Part shown: in pieces, positions 1 through 7,033 of the stretch | How positions within the stretch are numbered: the first letter of the stretch is position 1 | Layout: every line of letters starts with the position of its first letter | NCBI GenBank assembly: GCA_014804285.1 | Contig: JAAVAA010000065.1 | Span: forward strand, 1-9,245 | Length of the DNA: 9,245 bases | Source: Lachnospiraceae bacterium | Lineage (GTDB): Bacteria; Bacillota; Clostridia; Lachnospirales; Lachnospiraceae | Direction: 5' to 3' | The notes under the pieces: generated by a model | The model's input: only the letters and a program-made list of their open reading frames with translations | Told to the model about the DNA's origin: nothing | Databases searched by the model: none | Program-made: the position numbers and the translations under genes

Positions 1-22
1 ACTTAATGACATTGCGCTCTAC

Positions 23-78
23 AAAAAGCGTAGTGGTGCTAAGTTCGTTAAGAACCTCACTAAGCACCAACGCTTTTT
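23..78. terminator. Imperfect hairpin with A-run and T-run, possible bidirectional terminator
   Basis: The arms are AAAAAGCGT-AG-TGGTGCT-A-AG and CT-A-AGCACCA-ACGCTTTTT. They pair over about 18 bp with one 2-nt bulge and one mismatch, around a loop of about 16 nt that can itself form GTTC/GAAC. A-run before and T-run after suit termination in both directions. It sits where the right copy of the element has the outer arm and loop of its second hairpin, and both copies have TACAAAAA just at this boundary. It is either the terminator of a gene to the left of the window or a variant hairpin of the element. Its loop is not related to the conserved loop of the other hairpins. Confidence 0.5.
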
Positions 79-250
79 GAAGGGTTCCTTAAGAATTTGA
101 TTCTATCCGGGTTTTAAGTTATTGGCTGACATGAAACCAGCTAATGACTCTGCTATAGTCGCCTAATCCACTGTCTGGACGTACGTCAAAGAGTGGATCA
201 TTTCGCCTTAGTGAAGTTCTCAGTTGGACTATGCGTTATTCGATAACCCA

Positions 251-335
251 GCTCAGATGAAAAGAAATCCTAAAGGAAACAATTAGCGAACGCTTTATCG
301 AGCGTGTTGACGAGAGGATTTCTTTTCATATGAGC
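251..335 (+). other. Long hairpin with conserved folded loop (left copy)
   Basis: Arms at 251-271 and 315-335 pair in 20 of 21 positions (one G/T mismatch). The 43-nt loop at 272-314 contains an inner fold: AAC (278-280) with GTT (306-308), a 9-nt bulge, ACGCT (290-294) with AGCGT (301-305), and the hexaloop TTATCG. The same loop occurs at 8850-8889 (on the - strand) and 9072-9113, with compensated base changes. No T-run follows the right arm, so this is not a normal intrinsic terminator. Its role is unknown. A structured RNA, or a DNA fold used by a transposase or relaxase, would both fit. Confidence 0.75.
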
Positions 336-420
336 GGACGTCTTACATACGCATACCCACACTAAACGTTAATTTAATGCTGCATGAATTCCAACGAAAA
401 GATTTACTATAAAATATTGG

Positions 421-449
421 TATTCAAAAGAGGGAAAATAGTGTAAAAT
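421..449 (+). promoter_or_regulatory. Tentative sigma-A-type promoter for the Na/Pi cotransporter
   Basis: TATTCA (421-426) and TAAAAT (444-449) are separated by 17 bases, with the gene's ATG at 495. The -35 match is weak (3 of 6). An alternative -10, TATAAA at 408-413, has an even poorer -35. The site lies about 50 bp inside the end of the left repeat element, so the insertion may have shaped expression of this gene. Confidence 0.25.
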
Positions 450-494
450 ATTGAAGGTAGCAGTTTTTTACGAATCATCCGGAGGGATAGGATA

Positions 495-2282
495 ATGGAT
501 ATTTTTAGTGTACTGACGATGATAGGCGGACTGGCTCTGTTTTTATATGGTATGCAGGTAATGGGGGATGGACTGAAAAAGGCATCCGGTGGTAAGCTTG
601 AGATGATTCTGGAAAAGCTTACCTCCAACAAGCTGATGGCAGTACTTTTGGGTGCAGGCGTTACGGCAGTCATTCAGTCATCATCGGCAACGACAGTCAT
701 GGTAGTAGGTTTTGTAAATTCCGGCATTATGAAGCTGTCTCAGGCAGTGGGAGTTATTCTAGGAGCCAATGTGGGAGCTACACTGACAGCATGGCTTTTG
801 AGTCTTACAGGGGTGGAAGGTTCCAACTTTTTTGTACAGCTTTTAAAGCCTTCTTCCTTTTCGCCGATTCTGGCAATCGCAGGAGTGATTCTTCTTACCA
901 TGGGAAAGCGGGAGCGTCAGAAAAATATTGCTTCTGTCATGATCGGGTTTGCGGTGCTGATGTTTGGAATGGAAACTATGTCCGGTGCGGTAAAGCCTTT
1001 GGCGGAGCTTCCAGAATTCACTAATATTCTTCTGGTATTTTCTAATCCGGTTCTGGGTATGTTGGTGGGGCTTGTGATTACGGCAATCATTCAATCTTCC
1101 GGAGCATCTATCGGTATTCTTCAGGCACTTTGTTTGTCGGGAGCGGTCAGTTATTCTACGGCAATTCCTATTATTATGGGACAGAATGTGGGAACCTGTG
1201 TAACAGCGATCCTTTCCAGTATGGGAGCAAGCAAAAACGCAAGGCGGGCTGCTCTGATTCATCTTTACTATAATATTATTAAAACTGTAGCTTTTATGGT
1301 AGTATTCTATGCATTAAATGCTATCTTCCATTTTTCGTTTATGGACAAGCCTATCAATGCCCTGGGTATTGCTTTTATTCATACCGCATTTAATATTGTG
1401 GCAGTGATCATTATGTTTCCTATTAGTTCCGTGCTGGAGAAGCTTGCTTATCTGACAATTCCGGCCGGCGAGGATGAACTGGAAGAAAAGGAGCCGGCAA
1501 AGAGGGAAATTCAGATTCTGGATGCAAGATTTTTGAACACACCGGGACTGGCGTTGGAGCATTGTAAAAATGCAGCCGTGGATATGGCAAATTATGCCAG
1601 AGAAGCATTATTTCTGGCAATAAGCCTGTTAGATAAATTCAGTGAAAAAGAGTCTGAGAGAGTGATTGAACTGGAGGAGTTGGTAGATCATTATGAAGAC
1701 GGGCTGGGGGCTTATCTTGTTAAACTCAGCAGTAAGCATCTGACAGAAAAAGATAGTCAGGAATTGTCGGTGCTTCTGCACTGTATCGGTGATTTTGAGA
1801 GGATTTCGGATCATGCCATTAATATTATGGAATCGGCGAAGGAAATGTATGAAAAGGATCTTTACTTTTCCAGAAAGGCTCAGGAGGAACTGGGCATCTT
1901 TACACGTGCGGTAAAAGACATTATTAATACATCCGTATTGGTGTTTGAAAAGGAGAATTTGGAACTGGCAGCTACGGTAGAACCTCTTGAGGAAGTAATC
2001 GATTATCTGAATGCAGAGATCAAGAAGCGGCATATTAAGAGGTTGCGTAAAGGCAAATGTACCATTGAGATGGGATTTGTCCTTTCGGATTTGTCAACCA
2101 ATTATGAGAGAGTTTCGGATCATTGTTCAAATATTGCACTTTGTCTGCTTCAGCTAAACGCAGAGACTTTTGGAACGCATGAATATCAGGGAAGTTTGTC
2201 CGGCAAAGGCGGCGAGGCCTTTAAAATGGAAGTGAAACGGCTGATGGAGCAGTATGCTCTCCCTGATAAGAAGCAGATTTGA
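495..2282 (+). CDS. Na+/phosphate cotransporter with C-terminal PhoU-like domain
   Basis: This membrane protein of 595 residues belongs to the Na/Pi cotransporter family (NptA/YjbB type), which moves phosphate with sodium across the cytoplasmic membrane. The family's inverted duplicated core is visible: QSSSATT at residues 61-67 followed by GANVGAT near 90-96, and the second repeat QSSGAS at 200-205 followed by GQNVGTCVT near 229-237. Several hydrophobic segments span about residues 1-325. From about residue 350 the sequence becomes hydrophilic and helical with two similar blocks (FERISDHAINI, YERVSDHCSNI), typical of PhoU-like tails thought to regulate transport. Length is normal for the clostridial type. 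The ATG at 495 has GGAGGG at 481-486, 8 bases upstream. No strong terminator follows, so read-through into the small gene at 2406 is possible. It has no obvious link to the glycan genes. Confidence 0.93.
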   Translation: MDIFSVLTMIGGLALFLYGMQVMGDGLKKASGGKLEMILEKLTSNKLMAVLLGAGVTAVIQSSSATTVMVVGFVNSGIMKLSQAVGVILGANVGATLTAWLLSLTGVEGSNFFVQLLKPSSFSPILAIAGVILLTMGKRERQKNIASVMIGFAVLMFGMETMSGAVKPLAELPEFTNILLVFSNPVLGMLVGLVITAIIQSSGASIGILQALCLSGAVSYSTAIPIIMGQNVGTCVTAILSSMGASKNARRAALIHLYYNIIKTVAFMVVFYALNAIFHFSFMDKPINALGIAFIHTAFNIVAVIIMFPISSVLEKLAYLTIPAGEDELEEKEPAKREIQILDARFLNTPGLALEHCKNAAVDMANYAREALFLAISLLDKFSEKESERVIELEELVDHYEDGLGAYLVKLSSKHLTEKDSQELSVLLHCIGDFERISDHAINIMESAKEMYEKDLYFSRKAQEELGIFTRAVKDIINTSVLVFEKENLELAATVEPLEEVIDYLNAEIKKRHIKRLRKGKCTIEMGFVLSDLSTNYERVSDHCSNIALCLLQLNAETFGTHEYQGSLSGKGGEAFKMEVKRLMEQYALPDKKQI

Positions 2283-2405
2283 TAAGCTATTTACCAAGAT
2301 TTTATTCAGCATGATTTTGTTTATATAAAGTCCGTTTTATAGGACTGCCATAATGTTATTCTGATTATAGTAAAGAGAACAGATCAGAAGACAGGAGGCA
2401 GAATT

Positions 2406-2510
2406 ATGAAAGGATATTTTGTTAGCGATGGCTATATGGGAATGGTAGAGGGCAGATATATGTTGTTTGCCAGTGAAGAGGATTATCGGGATTATATGGA
2501 TAATCAGTAA
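2406..2510 (+). CDS. Small 34-residue protein of unknown function
   Basis: The short open frame encodes a 34-residue acidic, aromatic-rich peptide that begins MKGYFVSDGYMGMVEG and ends with EEDYRDYMDNQ. It has a very strong ribosome binding site, AGGAGG at 2393-2398, 7 bases before the ATG, which is the main reason to call it real. It has no signal peptide and no membrane segment. Many tyrosines and glycines with an acidic end suggest a small soluble protein. I recall similar tiny proteins in Lachnospiraceae genomes but cannot name a family. It lies 123 bases after the cotransporter and 57 bases before the DNA glycosylase, in the same direction. Function cannot be inferred. Confidence 0.65.
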   Translation: MKGYFVSDGYMGMVEGRYMLFASEEDYRDYMDNQ

Positions 2511-2567
2511 CAGTGAAGACAAGGGATGAAGCGGGAGATGCTTCACGGAGCATTGGAGGACTAACAG

Positions 2568-3101
2568 ATGGCAAAGCGACTTGGGAGAAGGTATTTTTGT
2601 CAGCCGGCGGATATGCTGGCTGAAGATCTGGTGGGAAAGCTGCTTTGCCGTAAAGTGGATGATGAGATATTGAGATATCGGATCATGGAAACAGAATGTT
2701 ACTATGGAGAAGAGGATACTGCATGTCATGCCAGCAAAGGAAAAACGGAGCGGACCAAAATTCTTTATGAAAAAGGCGGAACCGCATATATATACATTTG
2801 CTATGGCATGCACTTTCTTTTCAATGTTGTCACAGGTCGGGAGGGGCATCCCGAGGCGGTGCTGATCCGTGGAATAACCGGCTACAACGGTCCGGGGAAG
2901 CTTACCCGCATTATGAAGATCAATAAAGAGCTGAATGGAGAGGATATGGTGAATTCGGACCGACTTTGGATTGAAGATGATGGCTGTCGGTTTCCGATCC
3001 GGACAGACAAGAGAGTGGGGATTGATTATGCGACGCCTGAGTACAGAGATATTTTGTGGCGTTATATAGCAGATGACGGAGAATATCGACCTGCAAAATA
3101 A
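2568..3101 (+). CDS. DNA-3-methyladenine glycosylase, AAG/MPG family
   Basis: This 177-residue enzyme of the AAG (alkyladenine DNA glycosylase) family removes 3-methyladenine, hypoxanthine and related damaged purines in base excision repair. The family active-site block is intact: METECYYG at residues 40-47, where E43 and Y45 correspond to Glu125 and Tyr127 of the human enzyme, then H54 (human His136) in DTACH, and YIYICYGMHF around 74-83, with Y76 matching the base-stacking Tyr159. The downstream elements AVLIRG, NGPGKLT and the C-terminal RVGIDYA also fit. The length is close to that of compact bacterial members. The start has GGAGGA at 2555-2560, 7 bases upstream. It is probably an independent housekeeping gene beside the glycan locus. 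The family assignment is firm; exact damage specificity is not visible. Confidence 0.95.
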   Translation: MAKRLGRRYFCQPADMLAEDLVGKLLCRKVDDEILRYRIMETECYYGEEDTACHASKGKTERTKILYEKGGTAYIYICYGMHFLFNVVTGREGHPEAVLIRGITGYNGPGKLTRIMKINKELNGEDMVNSDRLWIEDDGCRFPIRTDKRVGIDYATPEYRDILWRYIADDGEYRPAK

Positions 3102-3177
3102 GAATTGTACAAACAAAAAGACTATATATTGATACTTTAAGAATGGTTCGTAGTCAATTCGTGCGATGACTTACAAC

Positions 3178-3206
3178 TATTCACGGGGTTTTGTATCCTC
3201 TATACT
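3178..3206 (+). promoter_or_regulatory. Tentative promoter for the Spo0A-domain gene
   Basis: A good -10 hexamer TATACT (3201-3206) has TATTCA (3178-3183) 17 bases upstream as a weak -35. A transcript would begin near 3213 and give a leader of about 30 bases before the ATG at 3245. I saw no clear Spo0A box (TGTCGAA) in the 143-base gap. It may also drive the glycan genes, because no terminator is visible between 3616 and 3668. Confidence 0.3.
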
Positions 3207-3244
3207 TGAAAGAGACTAAGGTTATTGAATAGGAGATTTCAGGT

Positions 3245-3616
3245 ATGCAGGATGAAAAAACAAGTAACAAAGCGGAGAGACTGGCTACACAGATGTTGCT
3301 GGATATGGGAGTTCCGGCTCATTTGAAAGGATATCGTTATGTGAGAACAGCCGTGATTATGGTGGAAGAGGATATGAGTGTTGTGGGAAGTGTGACAAAG
3401 CTTCTTTACCCTGAGCTTGCAAAGCGATATAATACAACCGACGGAAAGATTGAACGTGCGATTCGAAATGCTATAGAGGTATCGTGGGCAAGAGGAAACA
3501 GGAGCACGTTTGAGAGGCTGTTTGGTTATTGTGCGGAGAGCGGTCAGGGGAGACCTACTAATAGTGAGTACATAGCGGCGGTGGCAGACGCTGTAAGGAT
3601 ACAGTTAAATAATTAA
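3245..3616 (+). CDS. Stand-alone Spo0A-type DNA-binding domain protein
   Basis: All but the first few of its 123 residues match the C-terminal effector domain of Spo0A, the master regulator of sporulation. Family hallmarks are LLDMGVPAHLKGYRYVR (residues 18-34), the segment VGSVTKLLYPELAKRYNTT (47-65), the recognition-helix region KIERAIRNAIEVSWARGN (68-85), and LFGY followed by RPTNSEYIA (92-111). The N-terminal receiver with its phospho-accepting aspartate is absent, and the gene starts cleanly with AGGAG at 3231-3235, so this is not a frame-broken remnant within the window. Without a receiver, binding cannot be switched by the usual phosphorelay. The protein could act at low affinity, compete with full Spo0A at its boxes, or control nearby genes. 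It lies 51 bases before pseC with no terminator between, which suggests a role in controlling the glycan operon (inference). Confidence 0.92.
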   Translation: MQDEKTSNKAERLATQMLLDMGVPAHLKGYRYVRTAVIMVEEDMSVVGSVTKLLYPELAKRYNTTDGKIERAIRNAIEVSWARGNRSTFERLFGYCAESGQGRPTNSEYIAAVADAVRIQLNN

Positions 3617-3667
3617 AGATACCTGCGTTCTTTTTAGCGAATGGCAGGTGTGAAGAAAGGTGTGACA

Positions 3668-4861
3668 ATGATGGAAAAACCTGCGATATGCGGAGGAATG
3701 CCGGTGCGTGAAACGCCGATTAATTACGGGCATCAGTATATTGATGATGCGGATATTCAGGCTGTGGTAGATGTTATGCGACAGGATCTTACCTGCGGTC
3801 CAAAGATTAAGGAATTGGAGGAGAAGCTTTGCCGGATAACCGGTGCCAAGTATGCGGTAGTGTGCAGCAACGGGACAGCAGCGCTTCATATTGCGGCGCT
3901 GGCGGCAGGCGTAGGGGAGGGCGACGAAGTTATTACAACGCCTATCACCTTTGCGGCCTCAGCAAATTGTGCGCTATACTGCGGTGCCAGACCGGTATTT
4001 GCGGATATCAATGAGGAGACTTATAATATAGATCCGGCCCAAGTGAAGGCTCTTACCACCGAGAAAACAAAGGCTGTGGTTGCCGTGGATTATACAGGAC
4101 AATCTGTGGAACTTGATGAACTTCTCGACCATTGTCATAAGCATGGTCTTGTTCTTATTGAGGATGGAGCCCATGTGATCGGCACACGGTACAAAGGGAA
4201 ATGTAACGGTTCCATAGCGGATATGACAACATTCAGCTTCCATCCGGTAAAGACAGTCACCTGTGGTGAGGGAGGAGCAGTTCTTACCAACAGCGAGGAA
4301 TATTATCAAAAACTGCTTCTATATCGGACCCACGGGATTACCAAAGATCGGGAATGGATGGAACATGAGCCGGATGGCCCTTGGTATTATGAGCAGATTG
4401 CACTAGGGATGAACTATCGTCTGACGGATATTCAGGCAGCACTGCTGATCAGTCAGCTCGATAAGCTTCCCATGTTTTCGGCAAGGCGTAAGGAAATTGT
4501 GAAGACCTATAATGAAGCCTTCTCAAAGCTGCCACAGATAACAATTCAGAAGGAAATTCCGGAATCTGATACCACAAGGCATTTGTATATTCTCCGATTG
4601 AACTTGGACAAGCTTCGCATCGGAAGGAAGGAATTTTTTGAAGCACTGAAGGCGGAAAATGTCTTCTGTAATGTGCATTATATCCCAACATATTATTTCC
4701 CGTATTATGAAAAGCTGGGGTACAAAAGGGGGATATGCCCGAAGGCGGAGAAGCTTTATGAGGAAATTATCAGCCTGCCTCTTTACTATGCAATGTCTGA
4801 TCAGGATGTGCAGGATGTGATCTGTGCAGTGACAAAGATTGTGGAGTACTATAAAGCCTAA
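3668..4861 (+). CDS. pseC: PseC-like UDP-sugar 4-aminotransferase (DegT/DnrJ/EryC1 family)
   Basis: This 397-residue PLP-dependent aminotransferase is predicted to make UDP-4-amino-4,6-dideoxy-N-acetyl-beta-L-altrosamine, the second step toward pseudaminic acid. Motifs visible are LTCGPKIKELEEKL (41-54), the cofactor-phosphate region SNGTAALH (67-74), the PLP-binding EDGAH (165-169) and the Schiff-base lysine K195 in FHPVKTVTCGEGG. MNYRLTDIQAALL is also typical. I chose ATG 3668 because AAAGG (3656-3660) lies 7 bases upstream. An in-frame ATG at 3641 has no ribosome binding site. The pse label rests on motif resemblance and on pseF and pseI lying downstream. A related amino-sugar aminotransferase is the main alternative. 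PseB, which supplies its substrate, is not in the window. Confidence 0.88.
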   Translation: MMEKPAICGGMPVRETPINYGHQYIDDADIQAVVDVMRQDLTCGPKIKELEEKLCRITGAKYAVVCSNGTAALHIAALAAGVGEGDEVITTPITFAASANCALYCGARPVFADINEETYNIDPAQVKALTTEKTKAVVAVDYTGQSVELDELLDHCHKHGLVLIEDGAHVIGTRYKGKCNGSIADMTTFSFHPVKTVTCGEGGAVLTNSEEYYQKLLLYRTHGITKDREWMEHEPDGPWYYEQIALGMNYRLTDIQAALLISQLDKLPMFSARRKEIVKTYNEAFSKLPQITIQKEIPESDTTRHLYILRLNLDKLRIGRKEFFEALKAENVFCNVHYIPTYYFPYYEKLGYKRGICPKAEKLYEEIISLPLYYAMSDQDVQDVICAVTKIVEYYKA

Positions 4862-4895
4862 AGATATAGGGCTAAGGAAAAGATGAGGATTTTAT

Positions 4896-5927
4896 ATGAA
4901 ATTAAGCATCATTGTACCGGTTTACAATATGGCAGCGGACGACAAGCTCGTCTGGTGCCTTAATTCGCTTATAGGGCAGACCATCTCTGATTATGAAATC
5001 ATTGCGGTGGATGACTGTTCTACCGACAATTCTCTGCAAATATTGCGGGAATACGAAAAGCAGTATCCGGATCGGTTTCATGTCATTGCCTCCCCTGAGA
5101 ATAAAAAGCAGGGAGGGGCTAAAAACCTTGGACTTGCGCGCGCAAAAGGGGAGTGGATCGGGTTTATTGACAGCGATGACTGGGTAACACCGGATTTCTA
5201 TGAGAAGCTTCTTGCTAAGGCTTCAGAAACAGGCGCGGATATGGTCGGCTGTGACTATCATCTTACCGGGGAGCACAGCATGAAGATTGGTCAGATTGTG
5301 CACAACAATAAAAGGGAACAGACAGGAGTTTTGACAAAAGAAAAATACCGTTCCCTGATTTTGGATGGCGGAAGTCTTGTGGTAAAGATCTATAAACGGC
5401 ATATCATTTTGGATTATCCGAACCGTTTTCCGGAACATATTTTTTATGAGGACAATGCCATCAGTAATTCATGGATGTTGCGGGCAAAACATTTTGAGTA
5501 TCTGGAGGAACCTCTTTACTATTATTATCAGCATGATACTTCTACGGTTCATACCATTACAAAGAAGCGGTGCGAGGATCGGATGGAAGCTGCCAGAGTG
5601 ATGGTCAGAGAGGCAAAGGAATTTGGTTTTTTGGAGGAGTTTTATCCAGAAATAGAAAGCAGTTTTACTACGTTATTTTATGTAAATACTTTGTTTTCTT
5701 ATATGACAGGTGTTAAGAAAAAGGAGTATAGCTTCGTGAAGGCTTTGGGGAAAGAAATGAGAGAAACCTTTCCGGGGTTCATGGAGAATCCATATTATCG
5801 GGAACGGGTTCATGACGAAGAGAGAAAGCTGATTGGTATGCATATGAAATCAACTTTGTATTTCATGCTTTATTATAAGGTGCTGTGGGGATACCGGAAT
5901 CTGCGCAAAAGAGGGAGAATATTTTGA
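4896..5927 (+). CDS. Family 2 glycosyltransferase (GT-A fold)
   Basis: This 343-residue cytoplasmic transferase has the classical GT2 N-terminus KLSIIVPVYN, the nucleotide-binding VDDCSTDNS (38-46), the metal-binding FIDSDDW (90-96), and a probable acceptor-side catalytic motif FYEDN (183-187). The C-terminal part after about residue 210 is aromatic and helical, with basic residues at the end (WGYRNLRKRGR) that could sit on the membrane surface. It probably adds one sugar to a cell-surface glycan; donor and acceptor cannot be read from the sequence. The ATG at 4896 follows TGAGGA by about 8 bases, and the gene lies 34 bases after pseC. Its stop codon overlaps the TTG start of the next gene, so the two are likely translated together. 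Confidence 0.9.
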   Translation: MKLSIIVPVYNMAADDKLVWCLNSLIGQTISDYEIIAVDDCSTDNSLQILREYEKQYPDRFHVIASPENKKQGGAKNLGLARAKGEWIGFIDSDDWVTPDFYEKLLAKASETGADMVGCDYHLTGEHSMKIGQIVHNNKREQTGVLTKEKYRSLILDGGSLVVKIYKRHIILDYPNRFPEHIFYEDNAISNSWMLRAKHFEYLEEPLYYYYQHDTSTVHTITKKRCEDRMEAARVMVREAKEFGFLEEFYPEIESSFTTLFYVNTLFSYMTGVKKKEYSFVKALGKEMRETFPGFMENPYYRERVHDEERKLIGMHMKSTLYFMLYYKVLWGYRNLRKRGRIF

Positions 5928-6994
5928 AAAAAAGAGTTTATATTTGTCATACTTTTTATCATGTATATGTGTCCTGCCTGAAGGAATGTTATCTTCCGCT
6001 TTCGGAGCGCGGGAATGCTGATCTGGTGCTGAGCACGATGTCCAATGACTTTGGAGATATGAAGGAAAGGGCGGAGGCCTCTGCTCTTTTTGATGAGGTA
6101 TTCTGGTTTGACGAAAAAGAGGATGTGACTTTTCCGGAACTTGCCAAGTATCATGTGGACAGGGGAAATTTGCTGATTAATATGCTGGCGCGTATCCGTT
6201 ACACAAAGCTTCTCGGGAAAAAGCAGGAGCCTTATGTGCCGGTAGATTTTAAGAAATATCAGGACGTTTATGTGTTTTGCGATTCCGACCCGATAGGATA
6301 TTACTTGAGTTATAAGCGGATTCCTTATCACGCTTTGGAGGACGGGCTTGACTGTATCCGTTATTATGACACGGCAAGATATGACAACAAAGGGCATTTC
6401 AGACTGAAAGCTTTTTTATCTTCTTTGAATTTGATCTTTATCCAGAACGGTTATGGAAAATACTGTATTGATATGGAGGTCAATAATATTTCTGTCTGTC
6501 CTTATCCCGGCAAGAAGTATGTGGAACTTAAGCGGGAGATGTTGGTGGAGCATTTAAGCGCACAGGATAAAGATGAGATCTTAGCTATTTTTCTGAAAAA
6601 TATAGAGGAATTAAAGGAAAAGTTTGCTACCGGTAAAAACCATGAGCACAAGGTTTTGATCCTCACGGAACCGTTATGCTCTTTGGAAATCAGAGAGCGG
6701 ATATTTCGGGACGTGATCGAAGAACAGGGACAGGGGGCGCAGGTGATCTTGAAACCCCATCCCCGTGATCTGCTTGATTATGAAAAGTTGTTTCCGGAAT
6801 ATATTGTTCTTGCGGGAAAGTTTCCGATGGAAGTCATGAATTTTATCCCCGGGCTTACCGTGGACAAGGTTGTGTCAATTATGACCGTGCCGGATGGAAT
6901 TCATTTTGCGAAGGAGGTTGTTTTTTTGGGAGAAGACTATATGGACCGTTATGAGGCAAGGGAACTGCATTGCCAGAATGAGCATCTTGAATAG
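5924..6994 (+). CDS. Sialyltransferase-like (GT52/POST-like) enzyme, candidate pseudaminyltransferase
   Basis: The frame from TTG 5924 encodes 356 residues. The TTG overlaps the previous stop (TTGA) and has GAGGGAG at 5911-5917, 6 bases upstream, which is better supported than the in-frame ATG at 5885 inside the previous gene. The N-terminus KKRVYICHTFYHVYVSCLK resembles the opening of GT52-type bacterial sialyltransferases. Two motifs shared by bacterial sialyltransferase families are present: E-D-G at residues 139-141 (ALEDGLD), expected to hold the catalytic base, and H-P at 279-280 (LKPHPRD), expected to contact CMP. A VVSIMT segment near 316-321 may supply the serine/threonine motif. Lying between a GT2 gene and pseF/pseI, it is the natural user of the CMP-sugar they produce. 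Donor identity (pseudaminic acid rather than sialic acid) is inference from context. Confidence 0.72.
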   Translation: MKKRVYICHTFYHVYVSCLKECYLPLSERGNADLVLSTMSNDFGDMKERAEASALFDEVFWFDEKEDVTFPELAKYHVDRGNLLINMLARIRYTKLLGKKQEPYVPVDFKKYQDVYVFCDSDPIGYYLSYKRIPYHALEDGLDCIRYYDTARYDNKGHFRLKAFLSSLNLIFIQNGYGKYCIDMEVNNISVCPYPGKKYVELKREMLVEHLSAQDKDEILAIFLKNIEELKEKFATGKNHEHKVLILTEPLCSLEIRERIFRDVIEEQGQGAQVILKPHPRDLLDYEKLFPEYIVLAGKFPMEVMNFIPGLTVDKVVSIMTVPDGIHFAKEVVFLGEDYMDRYEARELHCQNEHLE

Positions 6995-7033
6995 TGAGTT
7001 TCTAATTGTAATCATTGAAAGGGAAAGGGACAG

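Larger units (their letters stand above)
1..371 (-). repeat. Left copy of a palindrome-rich ~375-bp repeat element (outer end cut by window edge)
   Basis: Read on the - strand, this stretch matches the element at 8793-9170 along most of its length. Shared blocks include the half-stem and flank at 92-120 (TTCTATCCGGGTTTTAAGTT), TAATGACTCTGCTATAG near 143-159, TCGATAACCCAGCTCAG near 240-256, and the whole hairpin at 251-335. The inner end is CTAAACGTTA at 362-371, matching the terminal repeats of the right copy. The outer end is missing: the first part carries an unrelated hairpin (23-78) where the outer half of the second family hairpin should be. No convincing protein is encoded. Identity between copies looks moderate by eye, so this is an old or diverged pair. 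The strand given is relative to the right copy. The family is not recognised; MITE-like is an inference from size, ends and lack of coding. Confidence 0.8.

Noticed and set aside
2..100. Open frame of 32 codons at the left edge ending inside the repeat element
   Set aside because: A frame this short is open by chance about one time in five, another frame is also open there, and the same bases form the 23-78 hairpin. Not enough to call a gene end.
2526..2564. 12-residue leader-peptide-like frame just before the DNA glycosylase
   Set aside because: AGGG directly abuts its ATG, so there is no properly spaced ribosome binding site. There is no regulatory codon run and no attenuator hairpin; it is probably chance.
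2337..3116. 259-codon open frame on the - strand across the small gene and the DNA glycosylase
   Set aside because: It lies antisense to a clear AAG-family gene with intact active-site motifs, has no recognisable domain, and is rich in Cys, His and Ile as expected of an antisense shadow.
3621..3650. Short inverted repeat ACCTGC / GCAGGT between the Spo0A-domain gene and pseC
   Set aside because: Only 6 bp with a loop of about 17 nt and no T-run after it; too weak for a terminator or operator call.
5873..6397. 174-codon open frame on the - strand opposite the sialyltransferase-like gene
   Set aside because: No family resemblance and no ribosome binding site context. The + strand gene in this place has motifs and a good start.
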